Origin: Chitinophagaceae bacterium
Lineage (GTDB): Bacteria > Bacteroidota > Bacteroidia > Chitinophagales > UBA10324
Length of the DNA: 64,000 bases
Assembly: GCA_016717285.1 (NCBI GenBank)
Contig: JADKFU010000001.1
Location: 620,001 to 684,000, forward strand
Direction of reading: 5' to 3'
Part shown: positions 53,634 to 62,359 of the stretch, piece by piece
Layout of the letters: every line of letters starts with the position of its first letter
Position numbering within the stretch: position 1 is the stretch's first letter
Translations under genes and position numbers: made by a program
Notes under the pieces: model-generated
Seen by the model: the letters and a program-made list of their open reading frames with translations, nothing else
Databases searched by the model: none
Told to the model about the DNA's origin: nothing

Positions 53634-55022
53634 ATGGACGTATTACCCTATCTGAATCAAAACAAGCAACGGTTTCTGGATGAATTGTTTGAAGTACTCC
53701 GCATTCCTTCTGTAAGTGCAGATCCAAAATTCAGCGACGATGTATTTAAAGCGGCTGAGTTTATGAAGAAAAAGCTGACAGAAGCCGGTGCCGACCATGT
53801 GGAATTGATTCCAACTGATGGTTTTCCTGTTGTGTATGGTGATATGATCATTGACGCGAAATTACCAACCGTTTTAGTATACGGTCATTACGACGTGCAA
53901 CCGGCCGATCCATATGAATTGTGGAATTCACCACCGTTTGAACCGGAGATCAGAGACGAAAACATTTATGCACGTGGTTCCTGCGATGATAAAGGCCAGG
54001 TGTATATGCACGTGAAGGCTTTTGAAATTATGATGAAAACAAATTCTCTTCCCTGCAATATCAAATTCATGATCGAAGGAGAAGAAGAGGTAGGTTCATC
54101 GCACCTCAATGACTTCCTGAAAAAAAACAAGGAACGGCTGAAAGCTGATGTAGTCCTGGTTTCTGATACTTCCATGATTGCGAATGATTGCCCTTCGATT
54201 ACGATTGGCTTGCGCGGATTGAGTTACAATGAAGTGGAAGTTACCGGTCCGAATCGTGATTTGCATTCCGGTGTTTATGGTGGTGCCGTTGCAAATCCTA
54301 TTAATGTTTTAGCAAGAATGATCACTTCGCTGAAGGATGAAAATTTTAAGATTACCATTCCGGGATTTTATGATGATGTAATTGATTATAGTGCGGCGGA
54401 ACGTTCGGAGATGGCAAAGCGTCCGTTCAATCTTGATGAATACAAAAATGAATTGGGTATTTCAGATATTGAAGGTGAAAAAGGATACACCACTATTGAA
54501 CGTGCAACCATTCGTCCTTGTCTTGATTGCAATGGTATTTGGGGTGGTTACACAGGTGCAGGCGCAAAGACTGTGCTGCCTTCAAAAGCAACTGCAAAAA
54601 TATCGATGCGACTTGTTCCCAACCAATCTTCAGAAAAAATTACTGAATTATTCAGCAAGCATATTCTTTCCATCGCGCCTTCCGGTGTTTCAGTAAAAGT
54701 TACTCCCTTTCATGGCGGTGAAGCTGTAGTTACACCAACGGATTCTGTTGCATTTGCCGCGGCTAATAAAGCCATGGAGAAAACTTTCGGAAAGAAAGCC
54801 ATTCCAACATTTGAAGGTGGAAGCATTCCTGTTGTTGCTTCATTTGAAACGATCCTCGGACTGAAATCTATCCTGTTGGGTTTTGGATTGGATACAGATG
54901 CTTTGCATTCACCCAATGAGCATTATGGTTTGTTTAATTTTTACAAAGGCATAGAAACCATTCCTTATTTCTACCAATACTTTACGGAGTTGAGTGGGAA
55001 GCGGGCGCCGGAAAGCAAATAG
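53634..55022 (+). CDS. M20 family dipeptidase
   Basis: A 462-residue cytosolic metallopeptidase of the M20/M25/M40 group, resembling carnosinase-type or PepV-like dipeptidases. The metal-binding residues are in 'YGHYDVQPADPYELW' (His followed by Asp), 'ARGSCDDKGQ' and the catalytic pair 'EGEEEVGS'. A dimerisation (lid) domain occupies about 190-340. 'LHSPNEHYGLFNF' near the C-terminus holds the last metal-binding His. It starts at the ATG at 53634 with a TATATTTG box (53603-53610) before it. Confidence 0.9.
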   Translation: MDVLPYLNQNKQRFLDELFEVLRIPSVSADPKFSDDVFKAAEFMKKKLTEAGADHVELIPTDGFPVVYGDMIIDAKLPTVLVYGHYDVQPADPYELWNSPPFEPEIRDENIYARGSCDDKGQVYMHVKAFEIMMKTNSLPCNIKFMIEGEEEVGSSHLNDFLKKNKERLKADVVLVSDTSMIANDCPSITIGLRGLSYNEVEVTGPNRDLHSGVYGGAVANPINVLARMITSLKDENFKITIPGFYDDVIDYSAAERSEMAKRPFNLDEYKNELGISDIEGEKGYTTIERATIRPCLDCNGIWGGYTGAGAKTVLPSKATAKISMRLVPNQSSEKITELFSKHILSIAPSGVSVKVTPFHGGEAVVTPTDSVAFAAANKAMEKTFGKKAIPTFEGGSIPVVASFETILGLKSILLGFGLDTDALHSPNEHYGLFNFYKGIETIPYFYQYFTELSGKRAPESK

Positions 55023-55129
55023 ATGCGTTATAAAATGCGGCTCTCGCGAAGGCGTTAAGCTATCAAAGGATTTATTTTCTTTGCGAGCTTAATGCTTTGC
55101 GCGATAAAAGGGTTATAATATTCATTCAG

Positions 55130-56551
55130 TTATACAAGAAATTCCGCTGCAAACTTCTTTATCATTTCCCATCCATCGGCTACATTTTTTAACGTCGTAT
55201 GTGATTGTCCTGCGACAAACCTGAGCACAAAGCGATCATTTAATTTAGTCTGTGTGAGAAGTATCTTACCACTGGCATTGAGTTTTTCTATCAGTGCTTT
55301 ATTGATGCTTTCCAGAGTGGGTTCGTCTTCAATTCCTTTTGGTTTTATTCTGAAACATATAAGATTCAACGGAACAGGCGCCATCACTTCAAAAAAAGGA
55401 GTGGAAGCAATTTCATGCTTTAACCATTGCCCGTATTCGATGTGTTGGCGGATTATTTCCTGCATTCCTGATAAGCCATAACTCCTGATCACAAACCAAA
55501 GTTTTAATGCACGAAATCTTCTGCCGAGTGGAATGCCCCAGTCACGGTAGTTATTAACCAATTTATCTTCTGCTGTTTTCAGATATTCCGGTAATATGCT
55601 GAAGGTGTTGATGAGCGCCTGCGTGTCCTGAACAAAATAAGCGGAGCAATCAAAATTGGTGAACATCCATTTGTGTGGATTGAAAACATAACTGTCTGCC
55701 ATTTCAATTCCTTTACTCATCCATCGCATTTCAGGAAGCAGCAGTGCAGTGCCTGCATAAGATGCATCAATGTGGTGCCAGCATTGGTATTTTTTGCAAA
55801 TCATACCGATCTGTTCTATTGGATCAATAGCAGTGGAACTTGTAGTGCCGATTGTTGAAACCACGCACAATGGAATTAGTCCATTTACAATATCCTCCTT
55901 AATAGCGGCTTCAAGTTTTTCCGGAATCATTGCAAAGTTTTCATCCACCTCAATCTTTACCAAATTATCAATTCCAAAGCAGGCAATTTTTACTCCCTTA
56001 TCTACAGATGAATGCGCTTGTGAAGAAGAATAAATTCTGAATGTTTGACCCTGCTTGAATCCGCTTTTGTTCACTGCATAGTTTGTTTTGCTTTCACGGG
56101 CAGTAAGCAATGCAACCAATGTTGCGGATGAACTGCTGTCCTGAATCACACCGGTAAAATTCTTTGGCAAACCTTTCATATCCCGTAGCCATTCCATCAT
56201 GCGTTCTTCTAATTCTTCGGCGGCAGGTGAGGTAAGCCAGACCATGCATTGAGCACCCATTGTTGCGGTCAGCATTTCTGCAAGAATAGAAGGTTCACTT
56301 GCGCCTGTCGGGAAGTATGCAAAAAACTGCGGATGCTGCCAATGCGTTATTCCGGGTACGATGATGTTTTTAAAATCATTGAAAATGTTTTCGAATGATT
56401 CAGGAAACTCAGGTGCATCATTTGGAAGTTTATTTTTTATTTCACCCGGACGAATGGCTGGCTTGACGGGATATTCTTGCAGGTTACCTAAATAATCCGC
56501 CATCCAGTCCACTAATTGATGTGCATTGCTTCTGAATTCATCTGTAGTCAT
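55130..56551 (-). CDS. PLP-dependent aromatic-L-amino-acid-type decarboxylase
   Basis: A 473-residue group II decarboxylase. The PLP-binding Lys294 is in 'FNPHKWM'. The preceding 'HIDASYAG' holds the PLP-binding Asp, and 'SSQAHSSVDKG' holds the ring-stacking His. Similarity is to tryptophan/phenylalanine/DOPA decarboxylases and it is of similar length to animal AADC, with the N-terminal extension 'RSNAHQLVDWMADYLG'. Likely product is an aromatic amine, but substrate cannot be fixed from sequence. It is isolated, with no transporter or amine oxidase next to it. It starts at the ATG at 56551. Confidence 0.9.
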   Translation of the reverse strand: MTTDEFRSNAHQLVDWMADYLGNLQEYPVKPAIRPGEIKNKLPNDAPEFPESFENIFNDFKNIIVPGITHWQHPQFFAYFPTGASEPSILAEMLTATMGAQCMVWLTSPAAEELEERMMEWLRDMKGLPKNFTGVIQDSSSSATLVALLTARESKTNYAVNKSGFKQGQTFRIYSSSQAHSSVDKGVKIACFGIDNLVKIEVDENFAMIPEKLEAAIKEDIVNGLIPLCVVSTIGTTSSTAIDPIEQIGMICKKYQCWHHIDASYAGTALLLPEMRWMSKGIEMADSYVFNPHKWMFTNFDCSAYFVQDTQALINTFSILPEYLKTAEDKLVNNYRDWGIPLGRRFRALKLWFVIRSYGLSGMQEIIRQHIEYGQWLKHEIASTPFFEVMAPVPLNLICFRIKPKGIEDEPTLESINKALIEKLNASGKILLTQTKLNDRFVLRFVAGQSHTTLKNVADGWEMIKKFAAEFLV

Positions 56552-56717
56552 AGCAAGTAAAATTGATTCTTAAAAACAATTCGTATCAATCTCATAAAAG
56601 TAAGATTAAGCAAAGTAGAAGTTCTGCCAAATCATACCAGGAAAATATTATAGAACATTGAAACAATTTTTCTTTGTATCAAAATTGTATTTTTAGAAAT
56701 TCAATGCTGAAGGGAGT

Positions 56718-59261
56718 ATGAAAAAACAATTGATTCTTTTGTTAACGGCGGTTTCAACAGTATCGGCAATTTATATCCTGTTTAATCAGGCCGGATCAGT
56801 ATCTTCTGCACAGGTGTCGTCTGAGTGGAAGAAAGAGGGGAACGAAACTGAAAAAGAAGCCAACGAAGATTTCTTTCTCCTCCGTTCATATCCTGATGCC
56901 TATGTTGATCCCATCGCTTATGAAGCTGTGCTGAAAGATGCTGTTGCAAGAAAAAACTCAACAAGAGAAGAAAAAAGCTGGCTGGTGGAAGGACCTGGAA
57001 ATATAGGCGGAAGAATTAATTGCACAGCGATAGAGCCCGGAAATCCCAATACAATGTATGTTGGAAATGCTTCCGGAGGAGTTTTTAAAACTACTGATGG
57101 AGGTATCAACTGGAATCCCATTTTTGATGAACAACCTTATCTCGCCATTGGCGCTATCACGATTGATCCATCCAATCATCAGACTATTTGGGTAGGAACA
57201 GGAGACTTAAATATCAGCGGTTATCCTTTTATCGGTGATGGCATTTATAAAAGCACGGATGGCGGAATTAACTGGACTCACATGGGACTGACTGCTCAAA
57301 GTATTGTTTCAAAAATTATTGTAGATCCTGTAAATTCCAATATCATTTATGCAGCCACGATGGGCATTCCGTTTTTTGAAAGTGCAGATCGCGGTTTGTA
57401 TAAATCAACGGATGGAGGATTGAACTGGAGTCAGAAACTTTTTGTGGATGAAGATGCCGGTATTATTGATATGGTCATGAGCCCTTCCGATCCGCAGGTG
57501 TTATACGCTGCAAGCTGGAACCGGATCAGAAATAATCAATCGTCAGTTGTTTACGGCCCTGATGCGCATATTTATAAATCTACCAACAGCGGTGAGAACT
57601 GGACGATGCTCACTGCTGGCCTGCCATCTTTTTATACTTCGAGAATTGGATTGGCTATCTCACAGCAAAATGCGTCAAAATTATACGCCATAATTGTTGA
57701 TACCACATTTGTTGTGCAAGGGATTTACAAAACAGTAAATGCCGGATCATCCTGGACCAATGCAACAGGTAATTTTGACAATGGTTTATTTGGAACACAA
57801 GGCTGGTATTTCGGCAAAGTGTATGTGAATCCCGTAAACGATAATCAGGTCTATGTGCCTGGTGTCGATATGCAGCAATCTTTGGATGGTGGAAATAACT
57901 GGTCATCCGCAACACCGCCGTGGTGGACTTATGAAGTGCATGCTGACGGACATTATCTTGATTTTGTAGATGGAAATACATTCTTTTATTCCACGGATGG
58001 TGGCATGTATAAGACCACAGATAACTGCTCAACCTGGAATGATGCAGAGAATATTCCCAACACGCAGTTTTATCGTGTGGCATTCAATCCCTTCAGCCCA
58101 AATCAATCATACGGCGGAGCGCAGGATAATGGAACTACAGGCGGAGATGTATCGATACTTGATTCCTGGCCACGCATCTATGGCGGAGATGGTTTTCAGC
58201 CCATTTTTGATCCGGTTAACGGTGACTTGTTTTATGTTGAAACGCAGAATGGCGGATTAGCTTATACCAATAGCGGTGGCTTGAGTTATAATGATTTCAC
58301 CAACGGAATTGATTTTAATGATCGCAGAAGCTGGGACATGCCTTACATAATGTCACCATCGAATCACACCACTTTTTTTTGCGGAACTTACAGGATGTAT
58401 AAAATGACAAACGCACCTAATGGAACCTGGTCTGCCATCAGTGCTGATCTGACTGATGGTGTAATATATGGTGATCGTTTTCATGTAATTACTGCTGTTT
58501 CACAATCACCTGATAATGCAAATTATTTGTATGCCGGAACAAGTGACGGCAATGTCTGGAACTCTTTGAATGGCAGCAGTTGGAATAATGTCACTTCCGC
58601 ATTGCCCGACCGTTATGTAACTTCTATCCATGCTTCACCTAATGAGGCAGCAACAGTTTACGTAACGCACAGCGGCTATAAGTACAACGATTTTATTCCG
58701 CATATCCATAAGAGCATCAACAATGGACAAAACTGGAGTGACATTTCCGGAGATCTGCCGCAATGGGCGATCAATGATGTATTGATTGTTCCGGGTGATG
58801 AAGGAAAAATATTTGTTGCTACCGATGGCGGTATTTACTATACAGAAAACGGTGGAACCAACTGGAACCGACTTGGAAACAACATGCCGATGCTTGCTGT
58901 TTACGACATTGAAATTAATCCTGTCACTAACAAACTTATTGCAGGAACTTTTGCGAGGAGCATCTGGACCATTGATATCAGCAACATCACAGGTATTGCT
59001 TTACAGGTTAAACATGTAAATCAGGTGGAGGTTTATCCCAATCCTGTTTCGGATGTGTTATTTCTTGATATAAAGAATACGAAGGAAGCAGCATTTACCA
59101 TTTTTGATGTGAATGGAAAAGTTGTTTTCACAAAAAGTAACTGTGCGCCTCACAGCCGTTTAAATATTCCGGTTGGTGATTTAGTGGAAGGCGTCTACTA
59201 TTTTAAACTGACAGGTATTGCGGAAGAAGGGGTAGGGAAGTTTGTAAAGATTAAGAAGTGA
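56718..59261 (+). CDS. Sortilin-like beta-propeller protein with type IX sorting domain
   Basis: A 847-residue secreted protein. It has a signal peptide/N-terminal helix (residues 1-22). Residues about 90-770 are a long set of VPS10/sortilin-like BNR repeats, with repeated 'TTDGGINW', 'KSTDGGLNW' and 'YKSTNSGENW' motifs (at least nine). They form one or two ten-bladed propellers that bind proteins or glycans. The last 80 residues, from 'VEVYPNPVSDVLFLDI', form a type A sorting domain, so export by the type IX system is expected. It starts at the ATG at 56718. Confidence 0.88.
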   Translation: MKKQLILLLTAVSTVSAIYILFNQAGSVSSAQVSSEWKKEGNETEKEANEDFFLLRSYPDAYVDPIAYEAVLKDAVARKNSTREEKSWLVEGPGNIGGRINCTAIEPGNPNTMYVGNASGGVFKTTDGGINWNPIFDEQPYLAIGAITIDPSNHQTIWVGTGDLNISGYPFIGDGIYKSTDGGINWTHMGLTAQSIVSKIIVDPVNSNIIYAATMGIPFFESADRGLYKSTDGGLNWSQKLFVDEDAGIIDMVMSPSDPQVLYAASWNRIRNNQSSVVYGPDAHIYKSTNSGENWTMLTAGLPSFYTSRIGLAISQQNASKLYAIIVDTTFVVQGIYKTVNAGSSWTNATGNFDNGLFGTQGWYFGKVYVNPVNDNQVYVPGVDMQQSLDGGNNWSSATPPWWTYEVHADGHYLDFVDGNTFFYSTDGGMYKTTDNCSTWNDAENIPNTQFYRVAFNPFSPNQSYGGAQDNGTTGGDVSILDSWPRIYGGDGFQPIFDPVNGDLFYVETQNGGLAYTNSGGLSYNDFTNGIDFNDRRSWDMPYIMSPSNHTTFFCGTYRMYKMTNAPNGTWSAISADLTDGVIYGDRFHVITAVSQSPDNANYLYAGTSDGNVWNSLNGSSWNNVTSALPDRYVTSIHASPNEAATVYVTHSGYKYNDFIPHIHKSINNGQNWSDISGDLPQWAINDVLIVPGDEGKIFVATDGGIYYTENGGTNWNRLGNNMPMLAVYDIEINPVTNKLIAGTFARSIWTIDISNITGIALQVKHVNQVEVYPNPVSDVLFLDIKNTKEAAFTIFDVNGKVVFTKSNCAPHSRLNIPVGDLVEGVYYFKLTGIAEEGVGKFVKIKK

Positions 59262-59563
59262 GCTGCTTTTCAAAACTACTTCCTTCCATCAAATGACTAT
59301 GTAATAGCAGCATTTGGTTCTGCAAAAAAATAAATGATGAAAACCTTATTTGAAATTTAAGGACCTTACAAACTTAGAAGTTTTGAAATCAATCAATATA
59401 ATTGTTACATCGCTTACCCTTCGGCTGCGCTCAGGGTGCGCTTCTGGCAAAGCCGAACCAAAGAGCATTGTAAAAAAATTAATTGATTTCAAAACAGATT
59501 CTTAAACTTATTGTTTTTTTCATTGAATAATATAAGTAGTTGAATTTTTTTCCTGGTAAGCAT
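59262..59563. repeat. Nested inverted-repeat element (about 116 bp) in the gap
   Basis: GTTTTGAAATCAAT (59380-59393) and ATTGATTTCAAAAC (59482-59495) form a perfect 14-bp inverted repeat. Between them TTCGGCT/AGCCGAA and the hairpin ACCCT...AGGGT (in 'acccttcggctgcgctcagggt') form inner stems. No coding sequence lies inside. It could be a small MITE or a REP-like element. No other feature was found in the rest of the gap. Confidence 0.6.
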
Positions 59564-59596
59564 AAAAAAAGTCCCTTGAGTCGGGACTTTTTTTTT
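59564..59596 (-). terminator. Bidirectional rho-independent terminator between propeller gene and aquaporin
   Basis: AAAAAAAGTCCC (59564-59575) pairs with GGGACTTTTTTT (59583-59594), loop 7 nt, and T/A runs on both sides. It can end the aquaporin transcript and the propeller transcript alike. Confidence 0.85.
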
Positions 59597-59657
59597 GTAT
59601 AACGGTGAAGAATTTAAATTTCTAACAACAACAAAATGATGTGCATCATTTGCAGAC

Positions 59658-60305
59658 TTACTTATCATCCGGGTTTAAATAATTAAACGTCAAGCCTGCC
59701 AATCCACCACCGACTAAAGGCCCGATGATATAAATCCACGCGCTGCCGAGTGTTAGGCCTGTTCCGACAATGGAATTGCCGAGTGCTCTTCCAACACCTA
59801 CTGCAGGATTAAATGCTCCACCGGAAATTCCACCTATTGCAATGGCCATTGACATAACAGTAAATCCAATCGCTAAACCATAAAATGAATTGCCGGCTGT
59901 TGCTTTAGAAGTGGCCACATTCAATACCACATAAGCTAAGGCGAAAGTGCCAAGCAACTCAGCCAATAGTGGTATAGTAGTAGTTCCTGCAATAGAAGGT
60001 GCCATTTCTGTAGCGGCGTTATTGTCGGTTACAATATGACTGGTAATGGCTCCCAGTATACCGCCGATTAATTGTGCTGCCCAGTATTGCACCATTTCCA
60101 GTGGTTGAATTCTGCCACGTATCCAAACAGCTAGTGAGACTGCAGGATTATAATGAGCACCACTGATATGACCACCGGCATATATCATTACCATCAATGC
60201 AGCACCTATTGCTACTGGTGCGAATGCGCTTCCTGAAGCGACAGCACCTCCAATGGTAAATACTAAAAAGAACGTTCCGATAAATTCTGTAACTAATTTT
60301 TTCAT
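59658..60305 (-). CDS. Aquaporin / major intrinsic protein
   Basis: A 215-residue channel from the ATG at 60305, the start of 'MKKLVTEFIGTFFLVF'. It has six membrane helices and both NPA motifs (Asn53 in 'HYNPAVS' and Asn166 in 'AFNPAVG') with Arg173 just after the second, the selectivity-filter Arg. A glycerol facilitator signature (GLA / extended loop E) is not obvious, so a water channel is more likely. It is divergent from the peroxiredoxin gene. Confidence 0.92.
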   Translation of the reverse strand: MKKLVTEFIGTFFLVFTIGGAVASGSAFAPVAIGAALMVMIYAGGHISGAHYNPAVSLAVWIRGRIQPLEMVQYWAAQLIGGILGAITSHIVTDNNAATEMAPSIAGTTTIPLLAELLGTFALAYVVLNVATSKATAGNSFYGLAIGFTVMSMAIAIGGISGGAFNPAVGVGRALGNSIVGTGLTLGSAWIYIIGPLVGGGLAGLTFNYLNPDDK

Positions 60306-60408
60306 GGGTTGGATTTTTTGTGTAGTCACAAAATATGTTTTTTTAATCGAAACCCTTCTATCCCGCATTTTTCAATTCAAAGCAGCTATGGGTTTAGCTG
60401 TAAAAGAT

Positions 60409-60416
60409 TAATTTCG
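60409..60416 (+). promoter_or_regulatory. Putative -7 box TAATTTCG for the peroxiredoxin gene
   Basis: Close to TAnnTTTG (one base different), 32 bp before the ATG at 60449. The -33 element is not clear. Confidence 0.35.
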
Positions 60417-60448
60417 GCCAAAATTCAATCACCTGTTAATCTTTTAAA

Positions 60449-60919
60449 ATGCCCATCACTGTAGGACAAGATGCTCCTGAATTTGCATTGTATGATACGC
60501 ACAAAAGGAAAATAACGCTTAGTAATTTTCGCGGAAAGAAAGTTGTGCTGATGTTTTTCCCCTTTGCTTTTTCCAGCGTATGCACCAGGGAAATGTGCGA
60601 GATGGGTGAGAATTACTCTTTTTATGAAAACCTGAATGCAGAAGTAATTGGCATCAGTGTGGATTCTCTTTTTACGAATAAGCAATTCAAGGAAGAGCAC
60701 AAACTAACCTTCCCCCTGCTATCTGATTTCAATAAAGAGGTAGCTCCATTGTACGATTCACTTGCTGATACCTTTGCTTTTGAATACCGTGGTGTTACGA
60801 AGCGTTCCACCTTTGTGATTGATGCGGCTGGTAAGGTAGCCTACATTGAAATTCTGAAATCGCCCGGCGATTATCCTGATATGCAAAAACTGAAAGAGGT
60901 TGTTTCTGCTTTAAATTAA
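60449..60919 (+). CDS. Peroxiredoxin (AhpC/TSA or BCP-type)
   Basis: A 156-residue thioredoxin-fold peroxidase that reduces hydrogen peroxide or organic peroxides. The peroxidatic Cys45 is in 'FPFAFSSVCTREMC', with Pro38 and Ser42 in the active-site pattern, and a second Cys50 is spaced as in BCP-type enzymes where the two form an intramolecular disulphide. It starts at the ATG at 60449 and has no signal peptide, so it is cytosolic. Confidence 0.92.
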   Translation: MPITVGQDAPEFALYDTHKRKITLSNFRGKKVVLMFFPFAFSSVCTREMCEMGENYSFYENLNAEVIGISVDSLFTNKQFKEEHKLTFPLLSDFNKEVAPLYDSLADTFAFEYRGVTKRSTFVIDAAGKVAYIEILKSPGDYPDMQKLKEVVSALN

Positions 60920-60983
60920 TACGTATAAATTTGCACTTAACTAAAAATCTATTTACGATCTCATAATTCATAAAAAAATCACT

Positions 60984-61868
60984 ATGAAAAAAATCACACT
61001 CTTACTCACACTTGTGTCAACAGCCTTATTTTATTCTTATGGTCAAAACATACCGAATGGCGACATGGAAACATGGATTCCGGTGGCAGGATATGATTCA
61101 CTTGTTTCATTTACCTCCACCAATTCATTTTTCTTTCCAACAGTAAATGTTACGAAAGATACAGATGCTCATGGCGGATCATTTGCCGCAAAAATGGTAG
61201 GCACCACGTGGCTCGGAGTTTTTCCTGTGCCCGGCGGCATCGGTACGAATGCAAAAGTGAATCTTACCACTTTCACTTTGAGTGGTGGTTATCCTTATTC
61301 CCAACGTCCGGTTGCATTTACGGGATGGTTCAAATACGCTCCGGTTAACAATGACTCCTGCATTATGCTTGCACTGTTTACCAAATGGAATGGAACAAAA
61401 CGTGATACCATTGGTATTGCTCCTTATTTTGGAAAAGGCACTGCCGGTGCTTATCAGGAATTTTATACCAACGTGCTTTACCTTTCTGCTGAAAATCCGG
61501 ATACAGCGTTTGTGCTTACACTTACTTCCTCAGCTTTTCTCACTGCGCAGGTAGGAAGTGTTTTGTATATAGATGATCTGAATTTTACATTCAATACAGG
61601 CGTAAACGAAGTAAAGAATGTTGACCAGGTAATTGCCGCGTATCCTAATCCTGCACGTGACAGGTTCACGATTGAATTGAAGGACAATCATGATGCCGTT
61701 TCAGTTGAATTGTTTGATGTATTAGGCAATAAAGTGAAGCAATCAAAAGTGACTTCGAATAGCATTGTGTTTTCAACGTCATCTTTGGTAGATGGATTAT
61801 ATTTTTACCAGTTGAAAGATGCAAATGATAAATCATTGGTTTCAGGTAAATTTTCTGTGAGGAAATAA
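60984..61868 (+). CDS. Secreted protein with type IX sorting domain
   Basis: A 294-residue protein with a signal peptide (to about residue 20, ending YSYGQ). The middle is one beta-sandwich region of about 200 residues ('IPNGDMETWIPVAGY' onward) like those in PCMD or carbohydrate-binding modules, though I cannot name a ligand. The last 75 residues ('AAYPNPARDRFTIEL' to 'SGKFSVRK') form a type A sorting domain. The 3' end and terminator are part of an 88-bp sequence duplicated downstream. Confidence 0.8.
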   Translation: MKKITLLLTLVSTALFYSYGQNIPNGDMETWIPVAGYDSLVSFTSTNSFFFPTVNVTKDTDAHGGSFAAKMVGTTWLGVFPVPGGIGTNAKVNLTTFTLSGGYPYSQRPVAFTGWFKYAPVNNDSCIMLALFTKWNGTKRDTIGIAPYFGKGTAGAYQEFYTNVLYLSAENPDTAFVLTLTSSAFLTAQVGSVLYIDDLNFTFNTGVNEVKNVDQVIAAYPNPARDRFTIELKDNHDAVSVELFDVLGNKVKQSKVTSNSIVFSTSSLVDGLYFYQLKDANDKSLVSGKFSVRK

Positions 61869-61948
61869 TTCACAGCCCGAATAAAAATTAAAACCCGCCG
61901 GCAATTTTGTGGCGGGTTTTTTTATGCGCGAAATAATGGATGGAAGCT
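61861..61948 (+). repeat. 88-bp module with terminator hairpin, copy 1
   Basis: This copy begins in the last two codons of the gene at 60984-61868, includes its stop codon and terminator (AAAACCCGCC/GGCGGGTTTT at 61890-61920), and ends at 61948. It is 86/88 identical to 62089-62176. Confidence 0.85.
61890..61923 (+). terminator. Rho-independent terminator after the T9SS cargo gene (copy 1)
   Basis: AAAACCCGCC (61890-61899) with GGCGGGTTTT (61911-61920), 11-nt loop, T-run to 61923. The stem is extended by a G-T wobble at the loop base. Confidence 0.88.
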
Positions 61949-62088
61949 ATAATAGAAGTAAAGTTCTTGATAAGTAATGAAAGGATTTCAAAGGCATAAA
62001 AGAGAATAAGAAAATTAGTAGGAGCAAATGGTTTGTTCAGGATTTGCGGCTGAAACCTCTGTGTCCGGGACCAGGGGAGAATTTCGTG

Positions 62089-62176
62089 GGAAATAATTCA
62101 CAGCCCGAATAAAAATTAAAACCCGCCGGCAATTTTGCGGCGGGTTTTTTTATGCGCGAAATAATGGACGGAAGCT
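62089..62176 (+). repeat. 88-bp module with terminator hairpin, copy 2
   Basis: A near-exact copy of 61861-61948 placed 228 bp downstream. It differs at two bases, both T to C; the first turns the G-T wobble at the hairpin loop base into a G-C pair, so the terminator stem is one pair stronger. A hairpin CCTCTGTGT/ACATAGAGG (62182-62213) follows. Confidence 0.85.
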
Positions 62177-62316
62177 GAATGCCTCTGTGTCCCCTCCGGG
62201 AGACACATAGAGGGAGTAAGAGAAACAGCCGCTATAAGCGATGTTGCCCGCATCTCTACCTTTAACCAAAGGAAGATAAGAAAGGAATTTTTTCCTTACG
62301 CAAGGGGCATGCGGAT

Positions 62317-62344
62317 TTTGTAACTTGCTACAATGAGTTACAAA
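62317..62344. promoter_or_regulatory. 9-bp perfect inverted repeat upstream of the gene at 62360
   Basis: TTTGTAACT (62317-62325) and AGTTACAAA (62336-62344) are separated by 10 bp and end 15 bp before the ATG at 62360. They could be an operator, or a hairpin in the mRNA leader. Confidence 0.4.
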
Positions 62345-62359
62345 CTTTAACATCTTACC

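Noticed and set aside
57655..58083. 142-residue minus-strand ORF in the propeller gene
   Set aside because: His/Tyr-rich composition reflects the repeated antisense of BNR motifs.
62150..62353. Minus-strand 67-residue ORF in the gap before 62360
   Set aside because: It runs through the duplicated terminator and a hairpin and has no plausible coding features.
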